Assembly: GCF_947169445.1 (NCBI RefSeq)
Contig: NZ_CAMVPU010000050.1
Coordinates: 1-25,991, forward strand
DNA: 25,991 nt
Direction: 5' to 3'
Origin: an uncultured Butyrivibrio sp.
GTDB taxonomy: Bacteria; Bacillota; Clostridia; Lachnospirales; Lachnospiraceae
Each line of letters begins with the position of its first letter. Within the stretch, counting starts at the first letter, position 1. The notes beneath the pieces are model-generated. The model searched no databases, had not been told where the DNA came from, and saw only the letters and a program-made list of their open reading frames with translations. This document shows, one piece after another, positions 15,506 through 22,387 of this stretch. Both the position numbers and the translations under genes were made by a program.

Positions 15506-17338
15506 TTACCCTGCTTTTATCTGTTCTTCTTCTCCTGAAAGGTCGATCACTGTAGTCTCGTAGATCTGGTCCTGTAACAGGAAGTAATTGCGATAGTTCT
15601 CGAAGTATTTTTCCAGGTTGAAGATGTATTTATCGTTGGCATCTGCGGTGTATTTATATAACGGATGCGAGGATGTGTCATATTTATCCGAGTAAAAAGG
15701 CGGAACACCGCGGAGCTTAACAAGCAGCTTATTACCCGGCATGTTTCCTATCTCTTCTATGCTCTTTAGCTTTTTGCCTGCCTTTTTGTAGTTGTTTCCG
15801 CTGCTTCTCGTCTGTCCGAACGTATCTGACTGATCAAGGACATCTATTGTTTCCTGGCCAAGTAGCTCGGACCAGTCCTTCCAGGAAGTGAACTCGTTGC
15901 CTCCAAGGAAGCCCTTAACATCGCAGGAAGCCTCAATATTCTCGGCTTTCTTATCCCCATAGAGGTCTATCAGCTGGTTTTTGGCCTGAAAGAACATCCA
16001 CATGGATATTCCTCGGGATCTTAGCTGTGATATAAGGTGTTCAAGCTTTGGAACCTGCCCTGTGTTATATGTCTCATCCCAGAGGACCCTAACGTGGTAC
16101 TTAAGGTGTCCGCCCTGAAGATCTGCTTTGGTCTTAAGCGTGTTGAACATCTGGGAAAGTGCCATGGATACGAGGAAATTGAAGGTTGTATCCGAGTCGT
16201 CAATAATGAAAAAGAGAACTGTCTTTTCATCCCCCAGCATATCAAGGCCCAGTTCATCAAATTCCATAACAGATCTGACTTCTCCGATATCAAATGGCGA
16301 TAGCCTTGCTCCTACCGAGGCGAGGATGCTCCTTTTGGTCTTTCCTGCAGCTATGAGGAACTTCTTGTACTGTCTTACTGCGTAGGTCTCACCATTCTCT
16401 GCTTCATGCTGCTCAAACATCTCGTCAACTTCGTTCTTTTCTTCCTGGCTTTCAGTTACGACCGACTCGCTGCCATCCTCGTTTTTCTTCTTGGAGCGGA
16501 CCGCCGAGGGTTCAGATACTGTTATCTTAGATATGAGGTTAAGGAGCGAGATCATATTTTGAGCATCTGCAACCTCATGCTCCCAGATATATCCGATAAG
16601 TGCGTTGTACAGGAGCTTCTCTGCCTTTGGCCAAAAAGGATCCTGACCTTTCTCATCAGGTTCTTTTGTATTCTCCATCAGAGTATTGACCATCTTCTGG
16701 ATATCGGTTTCTTTTTTGATATAGGAAAATGGGTTATAGCCCATGGATTTACTGAAATCTATTGTGTTAAAGACTTTTATCTTGTAGCCCATTCTCAGGA
16801 TCAGATCCCCGCAGCTATCAATGAGTGTTCCTTTTGGGTCAACCACCACGTAGCTTGAATGGAATTGCATAAGGTTCGGCATCAGTAGTGAATATGTTTT
16901 ACCTGCACCGGAGCCTCCGTAAAATATTGCGTTCTTATTTCTGCCCATGTACCAGGGCTTTACTCGCTCCGCCATGGTAAGGAATTCTGTTTTTGAAAGA
17001 ATACAGTTCTCTCTGAACTTGGGATTTATAAAAGGCTCAATGTCTTTCTTTGTACCTAATCTGGCCGTGCCGTACTCTTCTCCCGGGCGAAGCTTTTTTC
17101 TCGTTGAATTCTTGTACAGGATATACAGGAATAAACAACCGCAGCCTGCAGCTCCCCATAATAGGTCCAGAGGATGGAAAGATATTATTGGCCATCCGAA
17201 AATCTTGCCCAGGTTCAGGACTCTCATTTTTTCTGAGACTGTGGTTCCTTCCGCTACGCGAAACAGATATGCCATCTTCTCAGTAATATAAAAGGCTGCA
17301 GCATATGGAATTATCTTGAACAGTTTCTCTGTGTCCAT
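15506..17338 (-). CDS. VirD4/TraG-type coupling protein
   Basis: A 610-residue ATPase that would bring the relaxase-DNA complex to the secretion channel. Membrane segments lie near the N-terminus (about 8-30, and about 52-80 with LLWGAAGCGCLFLYILY). They are followed by the TraG signature GTARLGTKKDI, Walker A YGGSGAGKTYS near residues 139-149, VVVDPKGTL, and Walker B VLWDETYN near 420-428. LRSRGISMWMFFQAKNQL is the typical sensor region. Its ATG overlaps the stop of the DUF3801 gene by one base (TGATG), indicating coupling. Full family length. Confidence 0.95.
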   Translation of the reverse strand: MDTEKLFKIIPYAAAFYITEKMAYLFRVAEGTTVSEKMRVLNLGKIFGWPIISFHPLDLLWGAAGCGCLFLYILYKNSTRKKLRPGEEYGTARLGTKKDIEPFINPKFRENCILSKTEFLTMAERVKPWYMGRNKNAIFYGGSGAGKTYSLLMPNLMQFHSSYVVVDPKGTLIDSCGDLILRMGYKIKVFNTIDFSKSMGYNPFSYIKKETDIQKMVNTLMENTKEPDEKGQDPFWPKAEKLLYNALIGYIWEHEVADAQNMISLLNLISKITVSEPSAVRSKKKNEDGSESVVTESQEEKNEVDEMFEQHEAENGETYAVRQYKKFLIAAGKTKRSILASVGARLSPFDIGEVRSVMEFDELGLDMLGDEKTVLFFIIDDSDTTFNFLVSMALSQMFNTLKTKADLQGGHLKYHVRVLWDETYNTGQVPKLEHLISQLRSRGISMWMFFQAKNQLIDLYGDKKAENIEASCDVKGFLGGNEFTSWKDWSELLGQETIDVLDQSDTFGQTRSSGNNYKKAGKKLKSIEEIGNMPGNKLLVKLRGVPPFYSDKYDTSSHPLYKYTADANDKYIFNLEKYFENYRNYFLLQDQIYETTVIDLSGEEEQIKAG

Positions 17339-18045
17339 CAGCGCTCCATCTCCGGTCTCTCCGGAAGATCAATATCTTCCATCATTTCATCAACTGCTTC
17401 TTTGATCTCTTTTGCTTTCTCTGTGGCGACCTCCGACTTGTCCATTGGAACAGTTGTATCGAGCTTTTCTGCATCGTCCATCGCTTTCTCAGGATGTAAG
17501 CTTCCCTTTCCTACTCTCTCCTTTGGCTTGAATTCCTTTGGCTCTACCTGCTCTTCAAGATCCTTCTCAGCAGCCTTTTCCATGTCCTTCTGCTCTTCAT
17601 CAGGCATCATCTCATTCTTTATATCCTGCTGGTACTTCTCTTTAGCATATTGCTCAAATAGATGTGCCATGACTTCTGCGTTCTTACCAGAGAAAAAGAA
17701 GTGCACTGTGTTCTCATCAACTTTGTCCTTCACTATGGCGAAATCAACTCCGTTTTTCTTACACATCTTGGCAAACTCCTTGAAGTCAGTCTCATCCACA
17801 TCTATTCGCCCGATAGGACTGCGACTATTCTTATCGTATGCGATGAACTTCTTCAGAGCATTGGGTCCTTGGTAGACTCTTGTGCGGTTCTCGATCTTTT
17901 CCATTGCATAACCAATTCCTGCCGCTAAAGCCATTTCTGTTTTTTTATTTGCATATGACATTATTTTGGTGCCAGCTTTAACTGCAATATGGATTGCCTT
18001 CTCTCCTGTTTTCTTTGTAAATTGCTTAGCATCTTCTTCTGTCAT
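17338..18045 (-). CDS. PcfB/DUF3801 family protein
   Basis: A 235-residue protein of the PcfB/DUF3801 family. The conserved part is about residues 1-150 (AKQFTKKTGEKAIHIAVKAG; FKEFAKMCKKNGVDFAIVKD; HFFFSGKNAEVMAHLF). The rest is a charged, probably disordered tail. Enterococcal PcfB is a relaxosome accessory that links substrate to the coupling protein, which fits the overlap with the VirD4 gene here. The start at 18045 is chosen because GGAGGAG lies 9 bases upstream and the family begins near MTEEDAKQ; a start 21 bases earlier is possible. It overlaps the end of the XRE gene by 20 bases. Confidence 0.88.
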   Translation of the reverse strand: MTEEDAKQFTKKTGEKAIHIAVKAGTKIMSYANKKTEMALAAGIGYAMEKIENRTRVYQGPNALKKFIAYDKNSRSPIGRIDVDETDFKEFAKMCKKNGVDFAIVKDKVDENTVHFFFSGKNAEVMAHLFEQYAKEKYQQDIKNEMMPDEEQKDMEKAAEKDLEEQVEPKEFKPKERVGKGSLHPEKAMDDAEKLDTTVPMDKSEVATEKAKEIKEAVDEMMEDIDLPERPEMER

Positions 18046-18511
18046 GTCTCTGACTCCTCCACTCAATGTAATCTGCTAGATCTGCCGCTAATTCATCCTT
18101 GAGTACTTGTTCGATACTACTCTTCTGTAATTCACTAAAAAGAAGGTCAACAGGAATTCCCTTGCACACTTCGATAAATAGCTCATTGGAAAGCTCAAAT
18201 TTTGCCCTTTCAGTATCGGTATTTGAATCCTTTACATTGTTTAGCCTTTCCTTCAGGCTTAGGGGCTTCTCTTCTTTCACGCTGTAATCAGAATGAATTT
18301 CATTCACTTCATCCTGAACGATCAGGTCTTCATGCTTCACATTTATTACATTACAAAGCCCCCAGAACTCAGATAATCTAAAATCGCTCTCACCATTCAA
18401 TTTCTTGTAAAGTCCTTCTCTGCTCATGCCTATGTGTTCTGCTATTTTAGTAATTGAGATACCTGACTCTTTTATTGAGTTGTGCAATTCCTGATAGTTA
18501 ATCACTCTCAT
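18026..18511 (-). CDS. XRE-type regulator at the head of the transfer operon
   Basis: A 161-residue DNA-binding protein. An N-terminal helix-turn-helix spans about 6-55 (SITKIAEHIGMSREGLYKKL, then NGESDFRLSEFWGLCNVI). A linker (about 65-105) and a helical C-terminal part (ELQKSSIEQVLKDELAADLA, then DYIEWRS) follow, perhaps for dimerisation or sensing. It is the first gene of the operon, so autoregulation of transfer is likely. The start at 18511 is chosen because the predicted transcription start is near 18535; the upstream in-frame ATG at 18526 would leave almost no leader. A GTG at 18505 (GGATGA just upstream) is an alternative. Confidence 0.8.
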   Translation of the reverse strand: MRVINYQELHNSIKESGISITKIAEHIGMSREGLYKKLNGESDFRLSEFWGLCNVINVKHEDLIVQDEVNEIHSDYSVKEEKPLSLKERLNNVKDSNTDTERAKFELSNELFIEVCKGIPVDLLFSELQKSSIEQVLKDELAADLADYIEWRSQRHDRRRC

Positions 18512-18516
18512 CCACA

Positions 18517-18529
18517 TAAACCACATTCA
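18517..18529 (-). promoter_or_regulatory. Shared 13-bp element at the transfer promoter
   Basis: TAAACCACATTCA on the plus strand, just downstream of the -10 box, is the exact reverse complement of the element at 19795-19807, which sits in the same place relative to a second TTGACA/TATATT promoter. Candidate operator for one of the XRE regulators. Confidence 0.4.
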
Positions 18530-18541
18530 CTTTTTTAACCC

Positions 18542-18570
18542 AATATATTCCTGACGTTAATGACTGTCAA
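18542..18570 (-). promoter_or_regulatory. Promoter of the transfer operon
   Basis: On the minus strand TTGACA (18565-18570), a 17-base spacer and TATATT (18542-18547) give an almost ideal sigma-A promoter, placing the transcription start near 18535. It is the only strong promoter I see ahead of the roughly 15-kb run of transfer genes. Confidence 0.75.
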
Positions 18571-18635
18571 CAGTTTAAAGTGAATTATATTTATGTTTGT
18601 GATTATTACACAGTTTAAACACTAGATGTTTGTGT
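18570..18635. repeat. Duplicated motif upstream of the transfer promoter
   Basis: ACAGTTTAAA occurs at 18570 and 18610, each followed by ATGTTTGTG (18593 and 18626). The first copy touches the -35 box of the transfer promoter. The spacing differs between copies (23 and 16 bases), so these are probably two half-sites of a regulator rather than a recent duplication. Confidence 0.45.
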
Positions 18636-18773
18636 ACTATTCACAACTGCATTTTATTCACTTGGTCGCTCTATTTCTCTTAAATCACGACTATATAAAT
18701 GCCTTGATTAGTGTGCTTTCACTACTTTTCATGATTATTGAATTTATGAATTTCATTTAGTTATTTTTTTTGG

Positions 18774-18779
18774 TATAAT
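18774..18779 (+). promoter_or_regulatory. -10 box for the divergent XRE gene
   Basis: TATAAT preceded by TGG gives an extended -10 element 39 bases before the ATG at 18818; the -35 (TTTCAT at 18751) is weak. It is read away from the transfer promoter, so both share a regulatory region of about 200 bp. Confidence 0.5.
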
Positions 18780-18817
18780 TTTTTCAGACAAATTTAGAAT
18801 TATTAGATGGTGATTAT

Positions 18818-19144
18818 ATGGATGAACTATATTCAAATATTAAAAAATTCAGACAGGAAAGGAATCTTAAGCAAAGTGATCTTGCCGAACTTATGGGATA
18901 CACATCCGGCCCAATGATAACAAAAGTTGAAAAAGGCGAGGTAGATCTAAGTTATTCCAGGATTTGTAAGTTTGCCGAGATTCTTGGGGTTTCTGTTCCA
19001 GAACTTACCGGTTACGCCGGTTCTGATTTTATAAGACGAATTAATAATCTTCCAAAAGAAGGTATTGATTATATGCTTGATCAGCTAGACTATGCAGAGT
19101 TCAAATTCAACAAGAATACTGATAATGAACCAAAAGAAAAATGA
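18818..19144 (+). CDS. Small XRE-type regulator
   Basis: A 108-residue repressor-like protein. The helix-turn-helix covers about residues 5-62 (LYSNIKKFRQERNLKQSDLA, then ELMGYTSGPMITKVEKGE), followed by a short helical region with LDQLDYAEFKF. It is clearly paralogous to the gene at 24005-24304: both keep the YxNI-x-x-FR start, DLxYS, a VSxPxLxGYA stretch and a late DYxLxQLxxAE. GGTGAT, part of the extended Shine-Dalgarno, precedes the ATG. It is divergent from the transfer operon and a good candidate for its switch, but the target is not shown. Confidence 0.85.
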   Translation: MDELYSNIKKFRQERNLKQSDLAELMGYTSGPMITKVEKGEVDLSYSRICKFAEILGVSVPELTGYAGSDFIRRINNLPKEGIDYMLDQLDYAEFKFNKNTDNEPKEK

Positions 19145-19166
19145 GCGGAGTTAATTCTCCGCTCAT
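19141..19166. terminator. Bidirectional hairpin between convergent genes
   Basis: ATGAGCGGAG and CTCCGCTCAT form a perfect 10-bp stem with loop TTAATT. It spans the stop codons of both convergent genes (TGA at 19142-19144 on plus, TCA at 19163-19165 for minus). T-tracts are weak, so termination may be incomplete. Confidence 0.6.
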
Positions 19167-19489
19167 TCTGTCATTCCCGATGTTCCCGAAACAAATTCTA
19201 GTATTGCATCACATATATTCTGCATCGTTTCCAATGCTGCCAATCCCAATGCAGGAACCATAACGCACAACACTCCTATAACAAGTATTCCTACATTTGA
19301 GATTGACACTCCTTCAGTTATCAACATGGCAAGCCCTCCCAATATGACAAAAAAGCCGACAAAGCTTCCCACTACTACAACAACATTATTTATAATTTCC
19401 AGTCCCGTAATAAGTAACGTTAAAATAATATGCAACGGAAAAAATATTAACGTGACTAATAATCTCAAAATCCCAAAAGCTATTTTCAT
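19163..19489 (-). CDS. CD1845-like small membrane protein
   Basis: A 108-residue integral membrane protein. Hydrophobic segments cover most of residues 3-90 (ILRLLVTLIFFPLHIILTLL; VVVVVGSFVGFFVILGGLAM; VGILVIGVLCVMVPALGLAA). The layout (two long hairpin-like segments, LITEG turn, amphipathic end with CDAILEFVSG) resembles the CD1845 family found in Firmicutes conjugative elements; the match is by pattern, not motif-certain. The start at 19489 is chosen for GGAGG directly upstream and the typical MKxxxxIL beginning; an upstream in-frame ATG at 19516 lacks these. It follows the 71-aa gene by 13 bases. Confidence 0.7.
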   Translation of the reverse strand: MKIAFGILRLLVTLIFFPLHIILTLLITGLEIINNVVVVVGSFVGFFVILGGLAMLITEGVSISNVGILVIGVLCVMVPALGLAALETMQNICDAILEFVSGTSGMTE

Positions 19490-19502
19490 CCTGCCTCCAA
19501 TT

Positions 19503-19718
19503 CTAGCCGATTCCATTTATATAGCTCACAAGGTCCTGCTCTATCTCGGCGTCTAAACCGCTCTTTTCAACTACTTCTTTTATTGTCTTCTTTGGAATTC
19601 TCTGGAGCGACGCGATCACGATCTCTGCCATGAAGTCCTCTATTCTTGACTTCCCGGTAATCTTCTGCTCCCTACTGATCTCACTGATTCCTGCATATAA
19701 CTCTTCTATCCCATTCAT
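19503..19718 (-). CDS. Small helical protein (71 aa)
   Basis: Unrecognised. The start at 19718 is supported by GAGGTG six bases upstream, giving MNGIEELYAGISEISREQKI and further helices (RIEDFMAEIVIASLQRIPKK; IEQDLVSYINGIG). It is soluble, acidic overall and probably all-helical, in size like a small regulator or adaptor. It is the first gene of a two-gene unit with the CD1845-like protein, driven by the promoter at 19814-19842. A start at 19757 is possible but lacks a ribosome-binding site. Confidence 0.65.
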   Translation of the reverse strand: MNGIEELYAGISEISREQKITGKSRIEDFMAEIVIASLQRIPKKTIKEVVEKSGLDAEIEQDLVSYINGIG

Positions 19719-19794
19719 TTTTGTCACCTCTATACTGCGTTCAGACCACCTCTTCACGCTAAATTCCAGTCTGGCTCTATTGTTTTATCAAAAA

Positions 19795-19807
19795 TGAATG
19801 TGGTTTA
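19795..19807 (+). promoter_or_regulatory. Shared 13-bp element (second copy)
   Basis: TGAATGTGGTTTA, identical to the complement of 18517-18529. It lies 6 bases downstream of the -10 box of the minus-strand promoter at 19814-19842, in a position expected for a repressor site. Confidence 0.4.
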
Positions 19808-19813
19808 GTTTAA

Positions 19814-19842
19814 AATATAACTACTTCATATATATTTGTCAA
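19814..19842 (-). promoter_or_regulatory. Promoter of the 71-aa/CD1845-like pair
   Basis: On the minus strand TTGACA (19837-19842), 17 bases, TATATT (19814-19819). Both hexamers and the spacer length equal those of the transfer promoter, and TGTCAACAG at the -35 is common to both. Confidence 0.7.
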
Positions 19843-19857
19843 CAGATTCCGCATAAA

Positions 19858-20409
19858 TACTACATCTGTTCCATTGTGACATATAATATATCTTATCACA
19901 TATCACATCACATATACTCTAATTCAATTTCCTTTTTTGTAGTATATGATGTGTTATAATTTATCATATACTGGTATCAGGTTATCCAATATATGACAAC
20001 ATATACTTTACACAATATTACACCTTATCATATCAGATATATTAAGTCGTATCATATATTGTATAATCTCATTTGTAATTTCTTTTATAGTACACCATGC
20101 ATTATATATTATACTATGTCATATATTATATAATGTACCAATCAATATCTTTTATAATATCCCTTATAATATATTTACTAATATCTTTTATCTTATCATT
20201 TATAATGTATCATATCTTATATTTACTCTTATATTTACGAATATATTATCTATTATCTTTTATCATAGAATATATCTTATACCCACTTGTATATGACATA
20301 TTCTATGATATAATATACTATATAATCCATGTTCTTATTTCTTTATGTGACACCATATATTACACAGTAGATTACACCGAGTATTACATTTTTATCATTC
20401 ACAATATCA
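19858..20409. repeat. AT-rich TATCAC/TATCAT repeat tract, candidate centromere
   Basis: About 550 bases with almost no G or C and no credible gene. TATCA occurs at 19894, 19901, 19962, 19975, 20026, 20031, 20050, 20194, 20208, 20261, 20393 and 20405, besides several TATGA complements. At 19894-19914 the units TATCACA, TATCACA and TCACATA are consecutive, matching the WATCACW heptads bound by the ribbon-helix-helix protein omega of pSM19035 (family knowledge). The tract lies directly upstream of parA and a ribbon-helix-helix gene, as expected for a partition site that also controls the par promoter. A long open frame through it is a composition artefact. Confidence 0.55.
20287..20314 (+). promoter_or_regulatory. 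Candidate parA promoter
   Basis: TTGTAT (20287-20292), 16 bases, TATAAT (20309-20314), about 115 bases before parA, with a TATGA motif in the spacer. The tract is so AT-rich that other promoters are possible. Confidence 0.4.
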
Positions 20410-20428
20410 TATACAGGAGATTACACAG

Positions 20429-21235
20429 ATGGCAGTTAAAATAGCAATTGCGAACCAGAAGGGTGGAGTAGGAAAAACAACCACTGCAGTAAATCTGGCT
20501 GATGCATTAGTTCATTTCGGATACAGCGTACTTTTTATCGACCTGGATCCACAGCATAATTCCACCAGCACTTACGGAGCACTTATCGACGGAGAAAATA
20601 CTATCGTCGATGTTCTAAAAAAAGACTGCACAGCAGCAGAAGCTGTTCAGCACACACCGCTTGGCGACATAATAGCAGGAGATGGACTCCTTGCTCAGGA
20701 AGAGAATTATTTCAATAATCAGAAGGCAAGAGAGAGAATCCTGAAATCTCAGCTTAAAACAGTAGAAGACGAATATGATTACATAATCATGGACACTCCT
20801 CCGAACTTAGGAATCTATATGACCAACGCACTTACAGCAGCTGACGGATGTGTCATTCCTATCAAAGCAGAGCAGTACGCGATTGATGGACTTGGACTGT
20901 TAATCGATACAGTCAATGAAATCATAGAACTTCTGAATGAAAACCTTAAAATCTACGGAGTTCTGATGACAGCCTTTGATGCAAGAAATTCCCTGGATGT
21001 TGGAATTAAGGAAGCACTCCCCGAGGTAGGAAAAACAAAAGGCTTCAAGACATTTGACACACCAATCAGAATCAGCCAGGACGTTAAGAAATGCCAGGCT
21101 ATACCGGACAAGGTAGATGATGACGGCAATGTCATTGTTGCAAACAGATCCTTATTTGAGAATTTTAAGAACAGTAATGCAGCTATAGACTATGTTAATT
21201 TCACAAAGGAAGTGATGGAGGTTATCAATGGCTAA
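20429..21235 (+). CDS. parA: ParA-type partition ATPase
   Basis: A 268-residue Walker-type ATPase for plasmid segregation. The deviant Walker A KGGVGKTTT is at residues 11-19 with the signature lysine, switch motif FIDLDPQHNST at about 36-46, and DTPPNLGIYMTNAL near 121-134. There is no N-terminal DNA-binding extension, so it is the small ParA type, which leaves repression to its partner. AGGAGA lies 8 bases before the ATG. Its stop overlaps the start of the partner gene (ATGGCTAA), showing coupled translation. Upstream lies the repeat tract proposed as centromere. Confidence 0.95.
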   Translation: MAVKIAIANQKGGVGKTTTAVNLADALVHFGYSVLFIDLDPQHNSTSTYGALIDGENTIVDVLKKDCTAAEAVQHTPLGDIIAGDGLLAQEENYFNNQKARERILKSQLKTVEDEYDYIIMDTPPNLGIYMTNALTAADGCVIPIKAEQYAIDGLGLLIDTVNEIIELLNENLKIYGVLMTAFDARNSLDVGIKEALPEVGKTKGFKTFDTPIRISQDVKKCQAIPDKVDDDGNVIVANRSLFENFKNSNAAIDYVNFTKEVMEVING

Positions 21236-21647
21236 GAACACAAAAAAAGAAAATGCATTAGCAATGTTCAGCAATACCAATTCAGTCAAACACAAACAGT
21301 CAAAGCCTGTTGTAGCAGAAAAAAAGGATACTCCAAAGAAGGCTGCTGAAAAGCCTGCAAAAGAAGTTAAGGCTGAAATTCCAGCAAAAAAAGAAGAAGA
21401 GAAACCCATCCTTCCAGTAATGAACGAACCGGTTGTTGAGGTTGAAAAAGAACCTGAAGTTCCAGCAGCTCAGGAGAGCGTAACTCCCAAGATCAACCTC
21501 ACCATGGCACCCAAACCTGCAAGAAATGGTCATGCCAAGACTTTGTATTTATCCTACGAGATAGAAGAGAAGCTTAAAGCAGGAGCAGAGAAGAATAATT
21601 GCTCAGTATCTGAATTCCTTAATTTCATTCTTGCTCAGGTTCTTTAA
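21228..21647 (+). CDS. Ribbon-helix-helix partition partner (ParB-like)
   Basis: A 139-residue protein. Residues about 20-100 are rich in K, E, P and A and probably disordered. The C-terminus (about 103-139) has ribbon-helix-helix form: HAKTLYLSYEIEEKLKAGAE, then NNCSVSEFLNFILAQVL. Overlap with parA and this architecture make it the likely centromere-binding protein, comparable to ParG or omega but with the DNA-binding part at the C-terminus after a long tail. The tail would contact ParA. GGAGG precedes the start. It is followed by an inverted iteron pair that can act as terminator. Confidence 0.8.
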   Translation: MAKNTKKENALAMFSNTNSVKHKQSKPVVAEKKDTPKKAAEKPAKEVKAEIPAKKEEEKPILPVMNEPVVEVEKEPEVPAAQESVTPKINLTMAPKPARNGHAKTLYLSYEIEEKLKAGAEKNNCSVSEFLNFILAQVL

Positions 21648-21676
21648 TAAAAAACATTTTTCACCAAGATTAATAA

Positions 21677-21731
21677 AAAGCGGAAAATTTGGTTTAGGGT
21701 ATAAGATATCCACCACCAATTTTTCCGCTTT
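21677..21731. terminator. Inverted iteron pair / hairpin after the par operon
   Basis: AAAGCGGAAAATTTGGTTTA (21677-21696) and an inverted copy at 21712-21731 are 35 bases apart start to start and could form a long hairpin ending in CTTTTTCT on the plus strand. This can terminate the par mRNA, while each arm is also a likely Rep-binding site. Confidence 0.6.
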
Positions 21732-21838
21732 TTCTGTTTGATAATAATATATATAATAACAGGTCAACAACATATAAATTAATTTGTTTTTATTTAGAGG
21801 GGCATCAAACTCAGTATTCATGCGGACTTCAGATTTTT
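21732..21838. other. AT-rich stretch beside the iterons, candidate unwinding region
   Basis: About 100 bases, mostly A and T (for example ATAATAATATATATAATAAC), between the first iteron pair and the direct iterons. Position and composition fit a DNA unwinding element. No gene is seen. Confidence 0.35.
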
Positions 21839-22341
21839 AAAGCGGAAAATTTGGTTTAATAAAACGGAATTTTTGGATTAATAAAGCAGAACTTTTGGTT
21901 GACAAAAGCAGAATTTTTGGTTGTGGATAACTTTTTTATAAACCAAATTTTCCGTTTTAGGCAACCAATTTTTCCGCTTTATATGTAAAAGCGAATACTG
22001 GTATATATAATTTGGAGCGTCTGATTTGTAAAAGCGGAATTTTTGGTCTATATATGGAATGATGTAAACCAAATTTTCCGTTTTTTTACCCTGGTAAACC
22101 CCAGATTCCGTTTTTGGGGCAATATGATCTGCTAGAGCGGAATATTTGGTTTGATTGATGGCTGTAGTAAACCAATTTTTCCGTAGTTATATAAAGCGGT
22201 AATTCTGGTTCCTCAGAGCAACCATTTTATCTGCTATTATTAAATATAACGGATAAAATGGTTTAGTGCATCATCCAATTTTTCCGTTTTTAAGATCCAA
22301 TCTTTCCGCTTTTTGTTGACAACAACGGAATAAATGGTTTA
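21839..22341. repeat. Replication origin iteron array
   Basis: Consensus AAAGCGGAAAATTTGGTTTA. Forward copies start at 21839, 21861, 21883, 21905 (exact 22-bp period), 21988 (weak), 22031, 22134, 22193, 22246 and 22322. Inverted copies start at 21939, 21961 (22 bp apart), 22065, 22095 (weak), 22168, 22218 (weak), 22272 and 22294 (22 bp apart). Forward/inverted pairs 21905/21939, 22031/22065 and 22134/22168 each have a 34-bp offset. Copies at 22218, 22246 and 22322 carry a variant core (ATAAAATGG or ATAAATGG). With the Rep_3 gene directly downstream and a DnaA box inside, this is the vegetative origin. Confidence 0.9.
21922..21930 (-). promoter_or_regulatory. DnaA box in the origin
   Basis: TGTGGATAA is a perfect DnaA box (TTATCCACA on the minus strand). 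It overlaps the end of the fourth direct iteron and fills the spacer of the iteron pair 21905/21939. Confidence 0.75.
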
Positions 22342-22345
22342 TGGT
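22316..22345 (+). promoter_or_regulatory. rep promoter with an iteron as spacer
   Basis: TTGACA (22316-22321) and TATGGT (22340-22345) are separated by 18 bases that are almost entirely the iteron at 22322-22341. The -35 lies in the palindrome TTGTTG-A-CAACAA (22313-22325). Rep bound to its iteron would block RNA polymerase, giving autorepression. Confidence 0.6.
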
Positions 22346-22387
22346 TAATAAGTGAAATACTATTCGATAACATAATTGGTGGGGAAT

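Noticed and set aside
16406..16858. 150-aa plus-strand frame opposite the VirD4 gene
   Set aside because: Antisense shadow of a gene with clear Walker motifs; no ribosome-binding site.
20097..20444. 115-aa open frame (MHYILYYVIYYIMY...) before parA
   Set aside because: It is made of Y, I, L and S from TAT/ATA repeats, has no ribosome-binding site and runs into parA in another frame; it is an artefact of the AT-rich tract.
21603..22072. Short minus-strand frames through the iteron region
   Set aside because: They lack ribosome-binding sites and are translations of AT-rich repeats.
21677..22341. Repeat array considered as CRISPR
   Set aside because: The units occur in both orientations with fixed short periods and no unique spacers of 30-40 bases, and no cas gene is present; it is an iteron origin.
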